Source: Bordetella petrii (GTDB lineage: Bacteria > Pseudomonadota > Gammaproteobacteria > Burkholderiales > Burkholderiaceae_B). Taken from it: DNA of 40,803 bases. The position numbers and the translations under genes were made by a program. This document shows, one piece after another, positions 31,845 to 39,313 of the stretch (its first letter is position 1; each line of letters opens with the position of its first letter). The notes under the pieces were generated by a model. It did not search any database. It was given only the letters and a program-made list of their open reading frames with translations, and was not told where the DNA came from. The stretch lies in contig WMBV01000043.1 in assembly GCA_017745595.1 (NCBI GenBank), positions 1-40,803 on the forward strand, in the 5' to 3' direction.

Positions 31845-31876
31845 GGTGTCAGGCACCCTGGCGGGAGCCTGACACC
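31845..31876. terminator. palindromic repeat unit after the fimbrial cluster, possible transcript end
   Basis: Arms GGTGTCAGGC and GCCTGACACC, 12-nt loop. It lies 36 bp after the last adhesin's stop on the minus strand. Together with the unit at 31780 it fills the gap (31498-31912) between the fimbrial and kinase genes; apart from these, the hairpin and the heptad sites I see nothing else there. Confidence 0.5.
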
Positions 31877-31912
31877 TGACAGGACCTAACAGACGAAGCG
31901 CCTATGTGTGTC

Positions 31913-33070
31913 CTACTGATACATGACCGTAACTATGGCCGACGCGTTGGCGGTGCCCGGTGTAACGCTTGGGGCCATCTGCATATATCGCGCCTTCAGC
32001 CAAATGTTGGTGTCCGGCGTGGAAAGGCCGTTGGAAGTCAACGTAATCTTGGTGCCCAATGGATGGCCTTGGCCGTTCTCGTACAGAAGCTGAATGCCCA
32101 CGCCGCTGGCGCTCGAGGTGGAGTCCAGTGTCATTAACGAAGAACCCTGGCCGCCACCGGCCTGAGGGGGAACAATGCTGGTGGTGGGATCGACGCGGTA
32201 ATAGATGGGAATGCCGGTAGGGCAGCTTGTCAGATGAACCGAGAAATCGGTTGCGGGCGTGGTTGCTCCCGGGCCGCCGACCAGGTTGTGCGTACCCAAT
32301 TCGACGGTAAGGTTGGCGACCTCACAGGTTTGCAGGGTAAAGCTTATATCGTTGCTAAGTTCGATGTCGTAGTATTTCAAGGCCGTGCCAGGATTGCTGA
32401 TATCTTCAATTTGAGATGCCTGCACCCGGCCAATGATCCCGCCGGAAATAACCTCGCCGCTTGCGACAGACCCCATGGTGACGATCTGCAAGATCATGGT
32501 CGCGCCGGTGTAGGCATTCTGGCTCGACGATTCATTGCGCACCCATTTCTGTAGCGTGAACAAACTCGTATTTTGGATCGAATAGCCCCCAGACTCGTAC
32601 GACGGGCCACCCGTGTATCCTACGAATCTCATGCCGAGATTGGTGCCCGCAATGCGTATCGCGCCATTGGCTATATCGGATACCGGGCCGGGAAAAAACA
32701 TGTCCAGGTAGCCGGCATGCTCGGCGCTGATACCTTGGCCGTTGCACGCCGCTTGGAATTGGTTGACTCCCGCGTATGCGTAGTAAGTGCCGATGAGAGT
32801 GCCCACGGGTAAGGCGGGATTGATGGTCAGGGAGCTTGGAACATTGAACCGGAATTTTCCGGGCTCGGGCTTCAGCTGGCACTGCAGCAGCCAAGGTTCC
32901 GCCGACGCCGTAGCGGGTATCAGCAGCGCGGCGATAATGCTGGCCAGCGCAAGCGCCCAGGCGCGCCACCGAAACGTGGTTCGCTGGATGCGCGGCCGCG
33001 TCCGGATCCATGAGGACGCGGCTGCTATGGCGAAGAAGAATGAAAGGGAAGAAACGGTAGGGTGTGGCAT
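31913..33070 (-). CDS. fimbrial tip adhesin (second copy, FimD-like)
   Basis: 385 residues: long N-terminal region with a signal sequence ending near residue 57 (ALALASIIAALLIPATASA-EPW), a unique N-terminal receptor-binding-type domain (~60-240), and a C-terminal pilin domain that begins near CEVANLTVELGTHNL and ends ANASAIVTVMYQ, the donor-strand pattern with a penultimate aromatic. The pilin domain is clearly paralogous to that of the adjacent adhesin (SCPTGIPIYYRVDPTTSIVPP, GVGIQLLYENGQGHPLGT). The ATG at 33070 gives an unusually long n-region; no better in-frame start is visible. It has its own upstream BvgA-like site. Confidence 0.8.
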   Translation of the reverse strand: MPHPTVSSLSFFFAIAAASSWIRTRPRIQRTTFRWRAWALALASIIAALLIPATASAEPWLLQCQLKPEPGKFRFNVPSSLTINPALPVGTLIGTYYAYAGVNQFQAACNGQGISAEHAGYLDMFFPGPVSDIANGAIRIAGTNLGMRFVGYTGGPSYESGGYSIQNTSLFTLQKWVRNESSSQNAYTGATMILQIVTMGSVASGEVISGGIIGRVQASQIEDISNPGTALKYYDIELSNDISFTLQTCEVANLTVELGTHNLVGGPGATTPATDFSVHLTSCPTGIPIYYRVDPTTSIVPPQAGGGQGSSLMTLDSTSSASGVGIQLLYENGQGHPLGTKITLTSNGLSTPDTNIWLKARYMQMAPSVTPGTANASAIVTVMYQ

Positions 33071-33142
33071 GGGGTGTCGCGCGTGATGTTCATACGGTGG
33101 CTCCGCGACGGGTATGCCTGCGAGCGCCGCTGCCTGAGTGCG

Positions 33143-33185
33143 ACCCTACATGTCACGTTTGTTTCGTAGTTGTGGAATTTTCCTA
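33143..33185 (-). promoter_or_regulatory. BvgA-like promoter of the second adhesin gene
   Basis: GTGGAAT-TTTCCTA at 33172-33185 contains one exact TTTCCTA heptad and a weaker inverted partner, centred at 33178.5. On the minus strand TAGGGT (33143-33148) is centred 33 bp away. A second site 21 bp upstream is not evident. It lies in the 187-bp gap between the two adhesin genes. Confidence 0.42.
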
Positions 33186-33257
33186 AAATGCTGGGGATAC
33201 TGCCGAAGAGGGCTGACAGCCAGTGTTGGCTGAGGCCAGGTACTGCTTGTGTTCGGG

Positions 33258-34265
33258 CTACTGATAAGTGAAAGTAACCGTGGCCGAAGCGTTGGCGCTT
33301 CCTGGCTCGACGAGGTCGCCCGTCGGCATATAGCGTGCTTTCAGGTCGATATCGAAGTACGTCAAGACAAGGTTATTGTCCGCAAGCATAACGTTGGTTT
33401 CCAATGGATGGCCATCGCCGTTGTCGTACAGAAGCTGAATACCCACGCCTTTAGCGCCCGATGCGGCGTCCAGCTTCATTAACGTAGAGTTTGGGCCGCC
33501 CAACGATCCAGGTGGAACAATTCCGCTGGTGGGGTCGATACGGTAATAGATGCGCGTCTTGATTGGGCAGTTCTTCACGTGGATGCTAAATGGTACTGCC
33601 GGCGTGGGGGCCAATTGCCCTGCGGTTATGGAGTGTGTGCCGAGCTGTACGTGGACATCATCCATTGTGCAAGTGGGCGTGCTTGGCGTTATTGTGATTC
33701 CCGAGAACCTGTAAGACACTACCGAGGTCTCCGCCCCATTCGTCTCTCGTAGAAAAACGCGTGCAAATTCGCCAGTCAATGTTCCGCCCGCTGCGATGGG
33801 GCCTGTTTTTATGAACTCGATTTGTATCTGCTGGCTGCCATCAGCATTAGGTATACGGAATACCTCGTTAGCCCCACGGCCGGTATTTGGTTCGGTGTAC
33901 GGGAAAATGCCAGGGGTGCCAGGATAGCGAATCCTCATTCCAAGGCCTTCGATTGACGTGGGGTAAATTTTTCCGTCAGTTCCTCCAGGAACCCCCGTCG
34001 TGCCACGGCTACTGTGAACCCATCCAGCGGTGGTGCATGTTATAGACCCATCTGTGTTCGCGGTCGGCTTTGCAGTTATTGTCTTAAGCACTGTGCCGTT
34101 ATTCGCACTGACATTTATTTGAAAACTGGAGGCCGGGAAATATGAAATGGCACCCGTAGCATCTTGCGGTCCCGTTACATTCCAGAACGAGCAAGATGCC
34201 CAGCTTTGTAGTGGCGCAAGCCACAGACATAATGCAGGCAGAAAGAAAATAGCAAATTTCAACAT
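33258..34265 (-). CDS. fimbrial tip adhesin (FimD-like)
   Basis: 335 residues with a signal peptide (MLKFAIFFLPALCLWLAPL, cleavage SWA-SCS). N-terminal two thirds (25-~195) is a putative binding domain with no match that I recognise (GWVHSSRGTTGVPGGTDG, GLGMRIRYPGTPG). The C-terminal pilin domain starts at CTMDDVHVQLGTHSI and ends NASATVTFTYQ, allowing assembly by donor-strand exchange. Base composition is near 50-57 percent GC over much of the N-terminal part, visibly lower than the usher gene beside it. It starts 69 bp after the usher stop. Confidence 0.83.
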   Translation of the reverse strand: MLKFAIFFLPALCLWLAPLQSWASCSFWNVTGPQDATGAISYFPASSFQINVSANNGTVLKTITAKPTANTDGSITCTTAGWVHSSRGTTGVPGGTDGKIYPTSIEGLGMRIRYPGTPGIFPYTEPNTGRGANEVFRIPNADGSQQIQIEFIKTGPIAAGGTLTGEFARVFLRETNGAETSVVSYRFSGITITPSTPTCTMDDVHVQLGTHSITAGQLAPTPAVPFSIHVKNCPIKTRIYYRIDPTSGIVPPGSLGGPNSTLMKLDAASGAKGVGIQLLYDNGDGHPLETNVMLADNNLVLTYFDIDLKARYMPTGDLVEPGSANASATVTFTYQ

Positions 34266-34334
34266 GGCTTTACTCTAAGCATTGCGCCGGTACGCAAGAG
34301 ACGTTCTGAGTCACGGCTGTAGCTCCAATGGTCA

Positions 34335-36929
34335 TTACCCTTGCGAGCAGGTACCCTGCAACAGATGGAATGGCTGGGTGGATTTGCCGCTAGCCTCGGG
34401 AATGACGTAGTCCAAGAAGCATTGCTCGGTGGCGCCCTTGCCCCACTTGACGGTCAGGCGGCCCGAGCTGTCTTTCAGGCTGTTGGCAATGACGCGGCTG
34501 CCCTGGGCAACCGTGCCCACCGGGTTGTTGCTGGCGTCCAGCACTTCGGCGCCGAAGGGCAGGGCGCTGCCGTCTGGCAGGCGGGCCCGGATGACGGCGG
34601 CTTGCCCTTTTGCTTCGACTTCGAATTTCACGGGTACGATGGCGCCGGCGGTGGGGGCCACGTGCTGTATGGTGGACTTGAACTGCACGTTCAGCGGCAG
34701 GCCCTTGGGGTCGACTTCGACGGTGTTTTGCGCGAATGGCGTCAGGTTCGACACCAGGCCGTAGCCGCGCGAATTGACCCGCAGCCCATTCATGTTGGTA
34801 ATGCGGGCGCCGGCCGCGCCCTGCGCGTCGACGATGGCGAAGGTGTCGCCCAGCGTGGGTGTCAGGGCGACCCCGCCACCCCACGCCACGGCCGCGCCGG
34901 AAATGCTGGCGCTGCTTTGGGTGCTGCTACCGGACCGGCTGGCGCTGCCGCCCAGTTGCGCATAGGGTGAGGTCCAGGAAGCGTTGGCGCTGACGTTATT
35001 GCTGCTGCGGTTGCCGCTGCCGCCGCTCAGGTGGCTGGCGCTCAGGCCGTAGTACAGGGGGTTGTTGGATGCCCCCAGGCTGCCGTTGACGGTTTCGTAG
35101 ATGGACGTGCTATTGTCGCGGTTGTTGTGCTGGATGGTGGTGTTGGACCGCGGCGCGCCGGCGTTGCGGCCCAGCGGCAGGCTGAAGTTCACCATGTAGG
35201 TGTTGTCCCACTTGCCCGAGTACACGCTGTACTGCCGCGAGGCATTGATGCTGTAGTTCAGCTGCTTGAACGAATTGCGATAGCCGGCCTGGTATTCGGT
35301 GTCGCGGCCGTTGCGGGCCCAGTAGTCTTGGCTGTAGCCCGACAGGTACAGCGAGCCCCAGCGTTCGCCCAGCGACTGGTTCAGCATGACCTGGAAGCGC
35401 CCTTTGGCGTTGCCGCCGTATTGGCGGGGCAGCGTGTGGCGCGACTCGAGCGAGCGCTGCGCCATGGTGTCGCTCAGGCTGAGAAAGCCGCTGGTGGAAT
35501 AACGGTAGGCCGCCAGCGTTACGCTGGTGCTGGTGGGCTCGAAGAACCGCGAATAGTTCAGGCTGTAGCTTTGGCCGGTGCGGTCGGGCTGGTTGTTGAG
35601 CTTGGCCCTGGCGTACGTGGCGTCCACGCCGAACGCGCCCAGGGCCGTGTTCAGCGCGGTGCCTACCTGGCCGGCCAGGTAGTACTTGGATGCCACCACG
35701 CCGCCATAACCGGTGACCAGGTTGTTGAAGCCGTGCCGCGCCGTGGCCTGCAAGACGTACGGTTTTTTGCGGACCAGGGCGCTGCGGTACTGTCCGGCGG
35801 CCACGCTGTAGCGCGTGGTGCCGGCGCGCAGGGCGTTCACGGGCGCCGAAAACGGCACGCGCGATATGTGTTCGCTGCCGTCGGCCTCGGTAACCACGAC
35901 TTCCAGGTCGCCCCCGTAGCCGGTGGGGTACAGGTCGTCGATTTCGAATTCGCCCGGTGCCACCGTGGTTTCGTAAATGACATTACCGCTTTGGCGGATT
36001 CTGACGCGCGCATTGCTGTTGGCGATGCCGCGTATGGTGGGGGCGTAGCCGCGCTGCGATTCCGGGTACATGCGGTCGTCGCTGGACAGGCTGACGCCGC
36101 GCAGGCCCACGCTTTCGAGCACCGTGCCGTCGGTGAAGAATTCGCCGGCGGTCAGCTGGCTTTTGATCGGCGCCAGCGAACGCTGTACGGAAGTCTGGAT
36201 GCTTTGGTAGCGCGTGCCCTGCAACTTGCTGTAGTTCAGGTTGCCGCGATGGCGGAACCGCCACGCGCCCACATTGAAGCCGCTGTCCAGGCCCGCATAG
36301 GCCTGCGTGGCCGAATCGCCTCGGTTGGTGCCGTAGCGGTACACGTTGGCGTTGTAGCGCAGCATGCCTGCGGTGATGCCGTCGTTCCAGTATTTGGGGT
36401 CGACATAGCCGCGCGCGCTGCGGTTCAGCCATATCTGGGGAATGCTGAGATCCAGGCGCTGCTCGCCGTTGTCGAATTCGGCGCGCGCGTCTGGGATGAG
36501 GTCGGCTATGCGCATGCAAGAGTCGGCCTGCAGCCGCGCTTGCGCGGCTTCGTCGAGCCGGGTCAGGTTGATGCCGGCCATTATCAGCAGGTCGGTATCG
36601 ACACAGGGCTGCGGATGCGGTTCACCAGCCTGCTGGCGTAGGCGTACCGTGCTGCGCCCTATAGGGATGTTGTTGACCATGACCGGCACCGTATAGTCGC
36701 CAGGCGCCGCGAAGTTGCCTCGGCTGTACCGGCTGATGTCCACAGGGACACCGCCGAAACTGCGTAGCATGTCGGTATTGAACTGTACTTCGGCCATTTG
36801 GACGGGCGCCGGTTCGGTCGCTGCCGTTGTATAGACGCCCGCGAACAACGCGGAAATCAGGCTGGCGGTATACCGCAAGGGGGGCAGGCGAGGGCGGCAA
36901 TACGGCATGATATTGATCCGGTTGGGCAT
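34335..36929 (-). CDS. outer-membrane fimbrial usher (FimC-type in Bordetella; PapC/FimD family)
   Basis: 864 residues. Signal sequence in the first ~38; N-terminal periplasmic domain (VQFNTDMLRSFGGVPVDISRYS, PGDYTVPVMVNNIPIGRSTV); translocation barrel with usher motifs RGVSLSSDDRMYPESQRGYAPTIRG and PGEFEIDDLYPTGYGGDLEVVV around the plug (split here from longer runs); C-terminal domain with FGAEVLDASNNPVGTVAQGSRV and FLDYVIPE. It forms the secretion and assembly pore for the fimbriae. The start could also be the Met at codon 8. It lies 15 bp after the chaperone gene. Confidence 0.93.
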   Translation of the reverse strand: MPNRINIMPYCRPRLPPLRYTASLISALFAGVYTTAATEPAPVQMAEVQFNTDMLRSFGGVPVDISRYSRGNFAAPGDYTVPVMVNNIPIGRSTVRLRQQAGEPHPQPCVDTDLLIMAGINLTRLDEAAQARLQADSCMRIADLIPDARAEFDNGEQRLDLSIPQIWLNRSARGYVDPKYWNDGITAGMLRYNANVYRYGTNRGDSATQAYAGLDSGFNVGAWRFRHRGNLNYSKLQGTRYQSIQTSVQRSLAPIKSQLTAGEFFTDGTVLESVGLRGVSLSSDDRMYPESQRGYAPTIRGIANSNARVRIRQSGNVIYETTVAPGEFEIDDLYPTGYGGDLEVVVTEADGSEHISRVPFSAPVNALRAGTTRYSVAAGQYRSALVRKKPYVLQATARHGFNNLVTGYGGVVASKYYLAGQVGTALNTALGAFGVDATYARAKLNNQPDRTGQSYSLNYSRFFEPTSTSVTLAAYRYSTSGFLSLSDTMAQRSLESRHTLPRQYGGNAKGRFQVMLNQSLGERWGSLYLSGYSQDYWARNGRDTEYQAGYRNSFKQLNYSINASRQYSVYSGKWDNTYMVNFSLPLGRNAGAPRSNTTIQHNNRDNSTSIYETVNGSLGASNNPLYYGLSASHLSGGSGNRSSNNVSANASWTSPYAQLGGSASRSGSSTQSSASISGAAVAWGGGVALTPTLGDTFAIVDAQGAAGARITNMNGLRVNSRGYGLVSNLTPFAQNTVEVDPKGLPLNVQFKSTIQHVAPTAGAIVPVKFEVEAKGQAAVIRARLPDGSALPFGAEVLDASNNPVGTVAQGSRVIANSLKDSSGRLTVKWGKGATEQCFLDYVIPEASGKSTQPFHLLQGTCSQG

Positions 36930-36944
36930 CGACGCCGCGCGCCT

Positions 36945-37700
36945 TCAGCGCGCTGCCCCTTGCAGCGCGGCTTCGCCGTTGGTGGTGCCGCCGTAGTCGT
37001 TGATGAACTGGTATCGCACCTGCGTGCCGGCCGCTGACGTGGCCGCGCGCGGCAGTGCCAGCGCGCGCGTTTCGAACGGCGCCACCATGCCGGGCTCTTG
37101 CACGGACAGGGTCTGCCCGCCTGTGACGAGCTCGACGACGGCGAAGTTGACGTAGTACGGGGTGGGGTTCGCCACCTGCAGCATCGGGCGGCCTCCTTCG
37201 GTGGCCAGCTGCCATGTCAACTTTTCTGGTGCTTCGACCGCGGTGCCGGCCAACCCGGCAGGGCGGAAGAACAGCTTGATGCGCGAGCGGAGCGAGAATT
37301 GCATGTAGTTCGTGCCGTGGCCGTCTTCGGGGCGGGGGGGAATTTCCAGCACGTTCAGCCAGAACACACTTTCGCGGTCTTGGGGCAAGGGCTCGCCCGA
37401 GTGCATGATGCGCAGGGTTTGGCTTTTTCCGGGGTCGATGCGCGAGATGGGGGGCGACACGATGAAGGGCACGTCCAGCGTGCCGCGGTCGGCCTGCAAG
37501 GCCCCGGTATCCAGCCACGACTGCACCAGGCTGGGCGACTTTCCTTTGTTGGTCAGCCGGACGGTTTGTTCGCCGCTTGCCGCTTCGTAGATGACGCGGG
37601 TTGCGTTGATGACGATGGAAGCTTGCGTGATTGCCGGGGCTGCGGCCAAGGCTAGCGTGGCCGCCGTAAGAGTGATGGGCAGGAAGCGGTGAAGATGCAT
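36945..37700 (-). CDS. periplasmic fimbrial chaperone (FimB-type in Bordetella; PapD family)
   Basis: About 251 residues, signal peptide ending APAITQA-SIV. Two Ig-like domains with PapD hallmarks: IVINATRVIYEAASGEQTVRLTN, QSWLDTG, VPFIVSPPISRIDPGKSQTLRIM, VFWLNVLEIPP, and IKLFFRP in the subunit-binding strand, then NPTPYYVNFAVV. It caps subunits by donor-strand complementation and delivers them to the usher. ATG 37700 begins a normal signal peptide; the upstream extension to 37751 lacks such features. No clear SD is seen, so it may depend on coupling or read-through from fimA. Confidence 0.92.
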   Translation of the reverse strand: MHLHRFLPITLTAATLALAAAPAITQASIVINATRVIYEAASGEQTVRLTNKGKSPSLVQSWLDTGALQADRGTLDVPFIVSPPISRIDPGKSQTLRIMHSGEPLPQDRESVFWLNVLEIPPRPEDGHGTNYMQFSLRSRIKLFFRPAGLAGTAVEAPEKLTWQLATEGGRPMLQVANPTPYYVNFAVVELVTGGQTLSVQEPGMVAPFETRALALPRAATSAAGTQVRYQFINDYGGTTNGEAALQGAAR

Positions 37701-37751
37701 GACGGTTTTCGCTAGTGCGGGCCGGGCCGCGGGTTCGACAACCCGGGCCAC

Positions 37752-37835
37752 CGGCCGCCGCGCGTAAGCGCGGACGGCCGATTGATGGAGGGCGCCTGAT
37801 GGGCGCCCGCTGGCACCGTAAGCCTGATGGGCTTA
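37752..37835 (-). promoter_or_regulatory. three consecutive hairpins between fimA and the chaperone gene
   Basis: In transcription order: TAAGCC/GGCTTA (37819-37835, overlapping the fimA stop), GGGCGCC/GGCGCCC (37790-37808, TGATG-type loop), and CGGCCG-CCGCGC with GCGCGG-A-CGGCCG (37752-37780, GTAA loop, one bulge). Such structures after a major pilin gene usually act as partial terminators or mRNA stabilisers, giving excess major subunit over chaperone and usher. Confidence 0.6.
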
Positions 37836-38390
37836 GTTGTACGCGACGACGTAGTCCACGCTGGCCGCTACATCACCAGCCACTGCGGGGCCGGTTGCGT
37901 AATACCCGGCTTCGTAGCGCATCTCGGCTACACCACCAACAAATGCAAACGCCGTGCTCTGGGGATGGCTGCCATTGATGATGATTTGGCCACCGCCATT
38001 GCTAGCGATCTGGCGCAGCCGGACTTCCACGTTTTGCGCGCCAGTGCCGCTGATGTCGGTGTTCACCAGGTTGTTCGTGGTCGAATTGACAGCGGCAGCC
38101 CCGCCTTGGAAGTGGGCCCCGGCTACAGTCGGGCCGCCCGTGCAGCCGGACAGCTTGATGGTGAATCCGGTCCAACCCGTGTCTTGGCCGGCGGCGGCGA
38201 GTGTGTCGGCGCCGACGGTGGGAAGAACGACAGTGGCGTCGGGACCTTGTCCGTCGACACTGATAGTGCAGGTGACGTCAGTGATCTTGCCGGTGAAATC
38301 GATCTTGCCATCGGGGGCGGCAGATGCCACTTGTGCGCCGGCCAGAATCCCAGCACCTGCCAGCAGGGTGGCAATGCGAGACAGTTTCAT
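37833..38390 (-). CDS. fimA: fimbrial major subunit
   Basis: 185 residues, signal peptide MKLSRIATLLAGAGILAGA... cleaved at ASA-APD. Type 1 pilin features: GKIDFTGKITDVTCTISV with the first Cys, LSGCTGGPTVAGAHF with the second Cys, and C-terminal MRYEAGYYATG...VDYVVAYN with the penultimate residues typical of donor-strand pilins. It is the first subunit gene of the main operon (fimA, chaperone, usher, adhesins). A BvgA-like promoter lies upstream and a hairpin series downstream. Resembles Bordetella FimA/Fim2/Fim3/FimX type subunits. Confidence 0.88.
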   Translation of the reverse strand: MKLSRIATLLAGAGILAGAQVASAAPDGKIDFTGKITDVTCTISVDGQGPDATVVLPTVGADTLAAAGQDTGWTGFTIKLSGCTGGPTVAGAHFQGGAAAVNSTTNNLVNTDISGTGAQNVEVRLRQIASNGGGQIIINGSHPQSTAFAFVGGVAEMRYEAGYYATGPAVAGDVAASVDYVVAYN

Positions 38391-38466
38391 GATTTTGACT
38401 CCGTGGATAATTACTTGGGATAGCCATCGGGCTAACGACTTTTGAGAAACCCGCTATGGCAATTGG

Positions 38467-38531
38467 AGTCTAGGGATGAAGGCCCTTGCAGCACTGAGGA
38501 AAAATCTGACGAACGTAGCGGAAAGTTCTTG
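38467..38531 (-). promoter_or_regulatory. BvgA-like promoter of fimA
   Basis: Two degenerate heptad dyads centred at 38502.5 (half-site TTTCCTC on the minus strand) and 38524.5 (TTTCCGC and GTTCTTG), 22 bp apart. TAGACT on the minus strand (38467-38472) is centred 33 bp from the proximal site, predicting a transcript start near 38460 and a ~70-nt leader. Confidence 0.45.
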
Positions 38532-38570
38532 AGGCACGCCGTCGCGTATGCCCGCGCAAGTACAGCGCGG

Positions 38571-39134
38571 TCAGCGGTAGACCAGGTTGTATTCGACGCT
38601 GGTGTGCACGGTGCCCGGCGTGGCCTGGCCCAGGGCGTAGTAGCCGGCCTCGTATACCAGGGTGGCATGGTCTTCCAGCACCCGGGGCGTGGTGCCCTGC
38701 GCGCCGGCGGGCGCGCCGATAAGTATGTGCTGGGTGCTGCCGAGTTCGCGCAGCGCGATCTGTACGTTGCCGGCGGAGCTGTGGCTGTCGAGGTCGAGGC
38801 GGCCGGTGGCCAGGTCGACGAAGGTGCCGGGTTCGAAGTGGGTGCGCACCAGGCTGGGGGACGTGCCGCAGTGCTGCAGGGTGATGACGAAGGGCGACCA
38901 GCCGGCGGTTTGGCCGCGCGCCGCCAGGGCATCGATGCCGATGGTGGGAAGATCGACGGTGAAGCGCGGCGACAGGTTGCGCGCGATGGGAGCGTAACCG
39001 CTGCTGTCGACTTCGCAGCTACTGGCGACGACCGCGCCGGTAAACGTGATGGTGCCCGATTGTGCCCAGGCGGAAGGCGCCCCGGCGGCCAGGGCTATGC
39101 CCGCAATGAAATGAAAAACGCGGGAGGGTGTCAT
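38571..39134 (-). CDS. second fimbrial major subunit (Fim2/Fim3/FimX-like)
   Basis: 187 residues, signal peptide ending SAWA-QSG. Pilin pattern: GTITFTGAVVASSCEVDSSG, LPTIGIDALAARGQTAGWSPF, ITLQHCGTSPSLVRTHFEPG, and C-terminal LVYEAGYYALG...SVEYNLVYR. It is about as similar to fimA as Bordetella serotype subunits are to each other (same layout, GW and YEAGYYA in common). It lies 180 bp upstream of fimA with its own BvgA-like promoter, so it can be expressed separately and may use the same chaperone and usher. Confidence 0.88.
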   Translation of the reverse strand: MTPSRVFHFIAGIALAAGAPSAWAQSGTITFTGAVVASSCEVDSSGYAPIARNLSPRFTVDLPTIGIDALAARGQTAGWSPFVITLQHCGTSPSLVRTHFEPGTFVDLATGRLDLDSHSSAGNVQIALRELGSTQHILIGAPAGAQGTTPRVLEDHATLVYEAGYYALGQATPGTVHTSVEYNLVYR

Positions 39135-39209
39135 GATCGGCTCCGTGGTGGCGGGATGGCATGCCGATTGCCCGCGCGCCCTTGGGACAGCTTGCTGGCA
39201 TGCTTGCCG

Positions 39210-39273
39210 ATGATGTCCGATCTTGCATGACTAATTCGTCGGAAATTTCCTACAGTGCACCGGAATTTTCCGA
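39210..39273 (-). promoter_or_regulatory. BvgA-like promoter of the second major subunit: two strong heptad dyads
   Basis: TCGGAAA-TTTCCTA at 39239-39252 (one half-site exact TTTCCTA, the other 6 of 7) and CCGGAAT-TTTCCGA at 39260-39273; centres 39245.5 and 39266.5, 21 bp apart. CATCAT on the minus strand (39210-39215) is centred 33 bp from the proximal dyad. This is the best of the four sites and matches the known fashion in which BvgA dimers sit about every two helical turns at fha and fim promoters. Confidence 0.55.
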
Positions 39274-39313
39274 TGTTCCCGCGTGAGTACCCCGCCCGAC
39301 CGGGCGCCGCCGG

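Noticed and set aside
35031-36641. 536-codon open frame antisense to the usher gene
   Set aside because: Low-complexity Val/Ala/Gly/Arg composition, no SD or family feature, and the opposite strand encodes a clear usher.
37752-37835. Rho-independent terminator after fimA
   Set aside because: None of the three stems is followed by a T-tract, and the chaperone and usher genes downstream need the transcript; attenuation or stabilisation is more likely.
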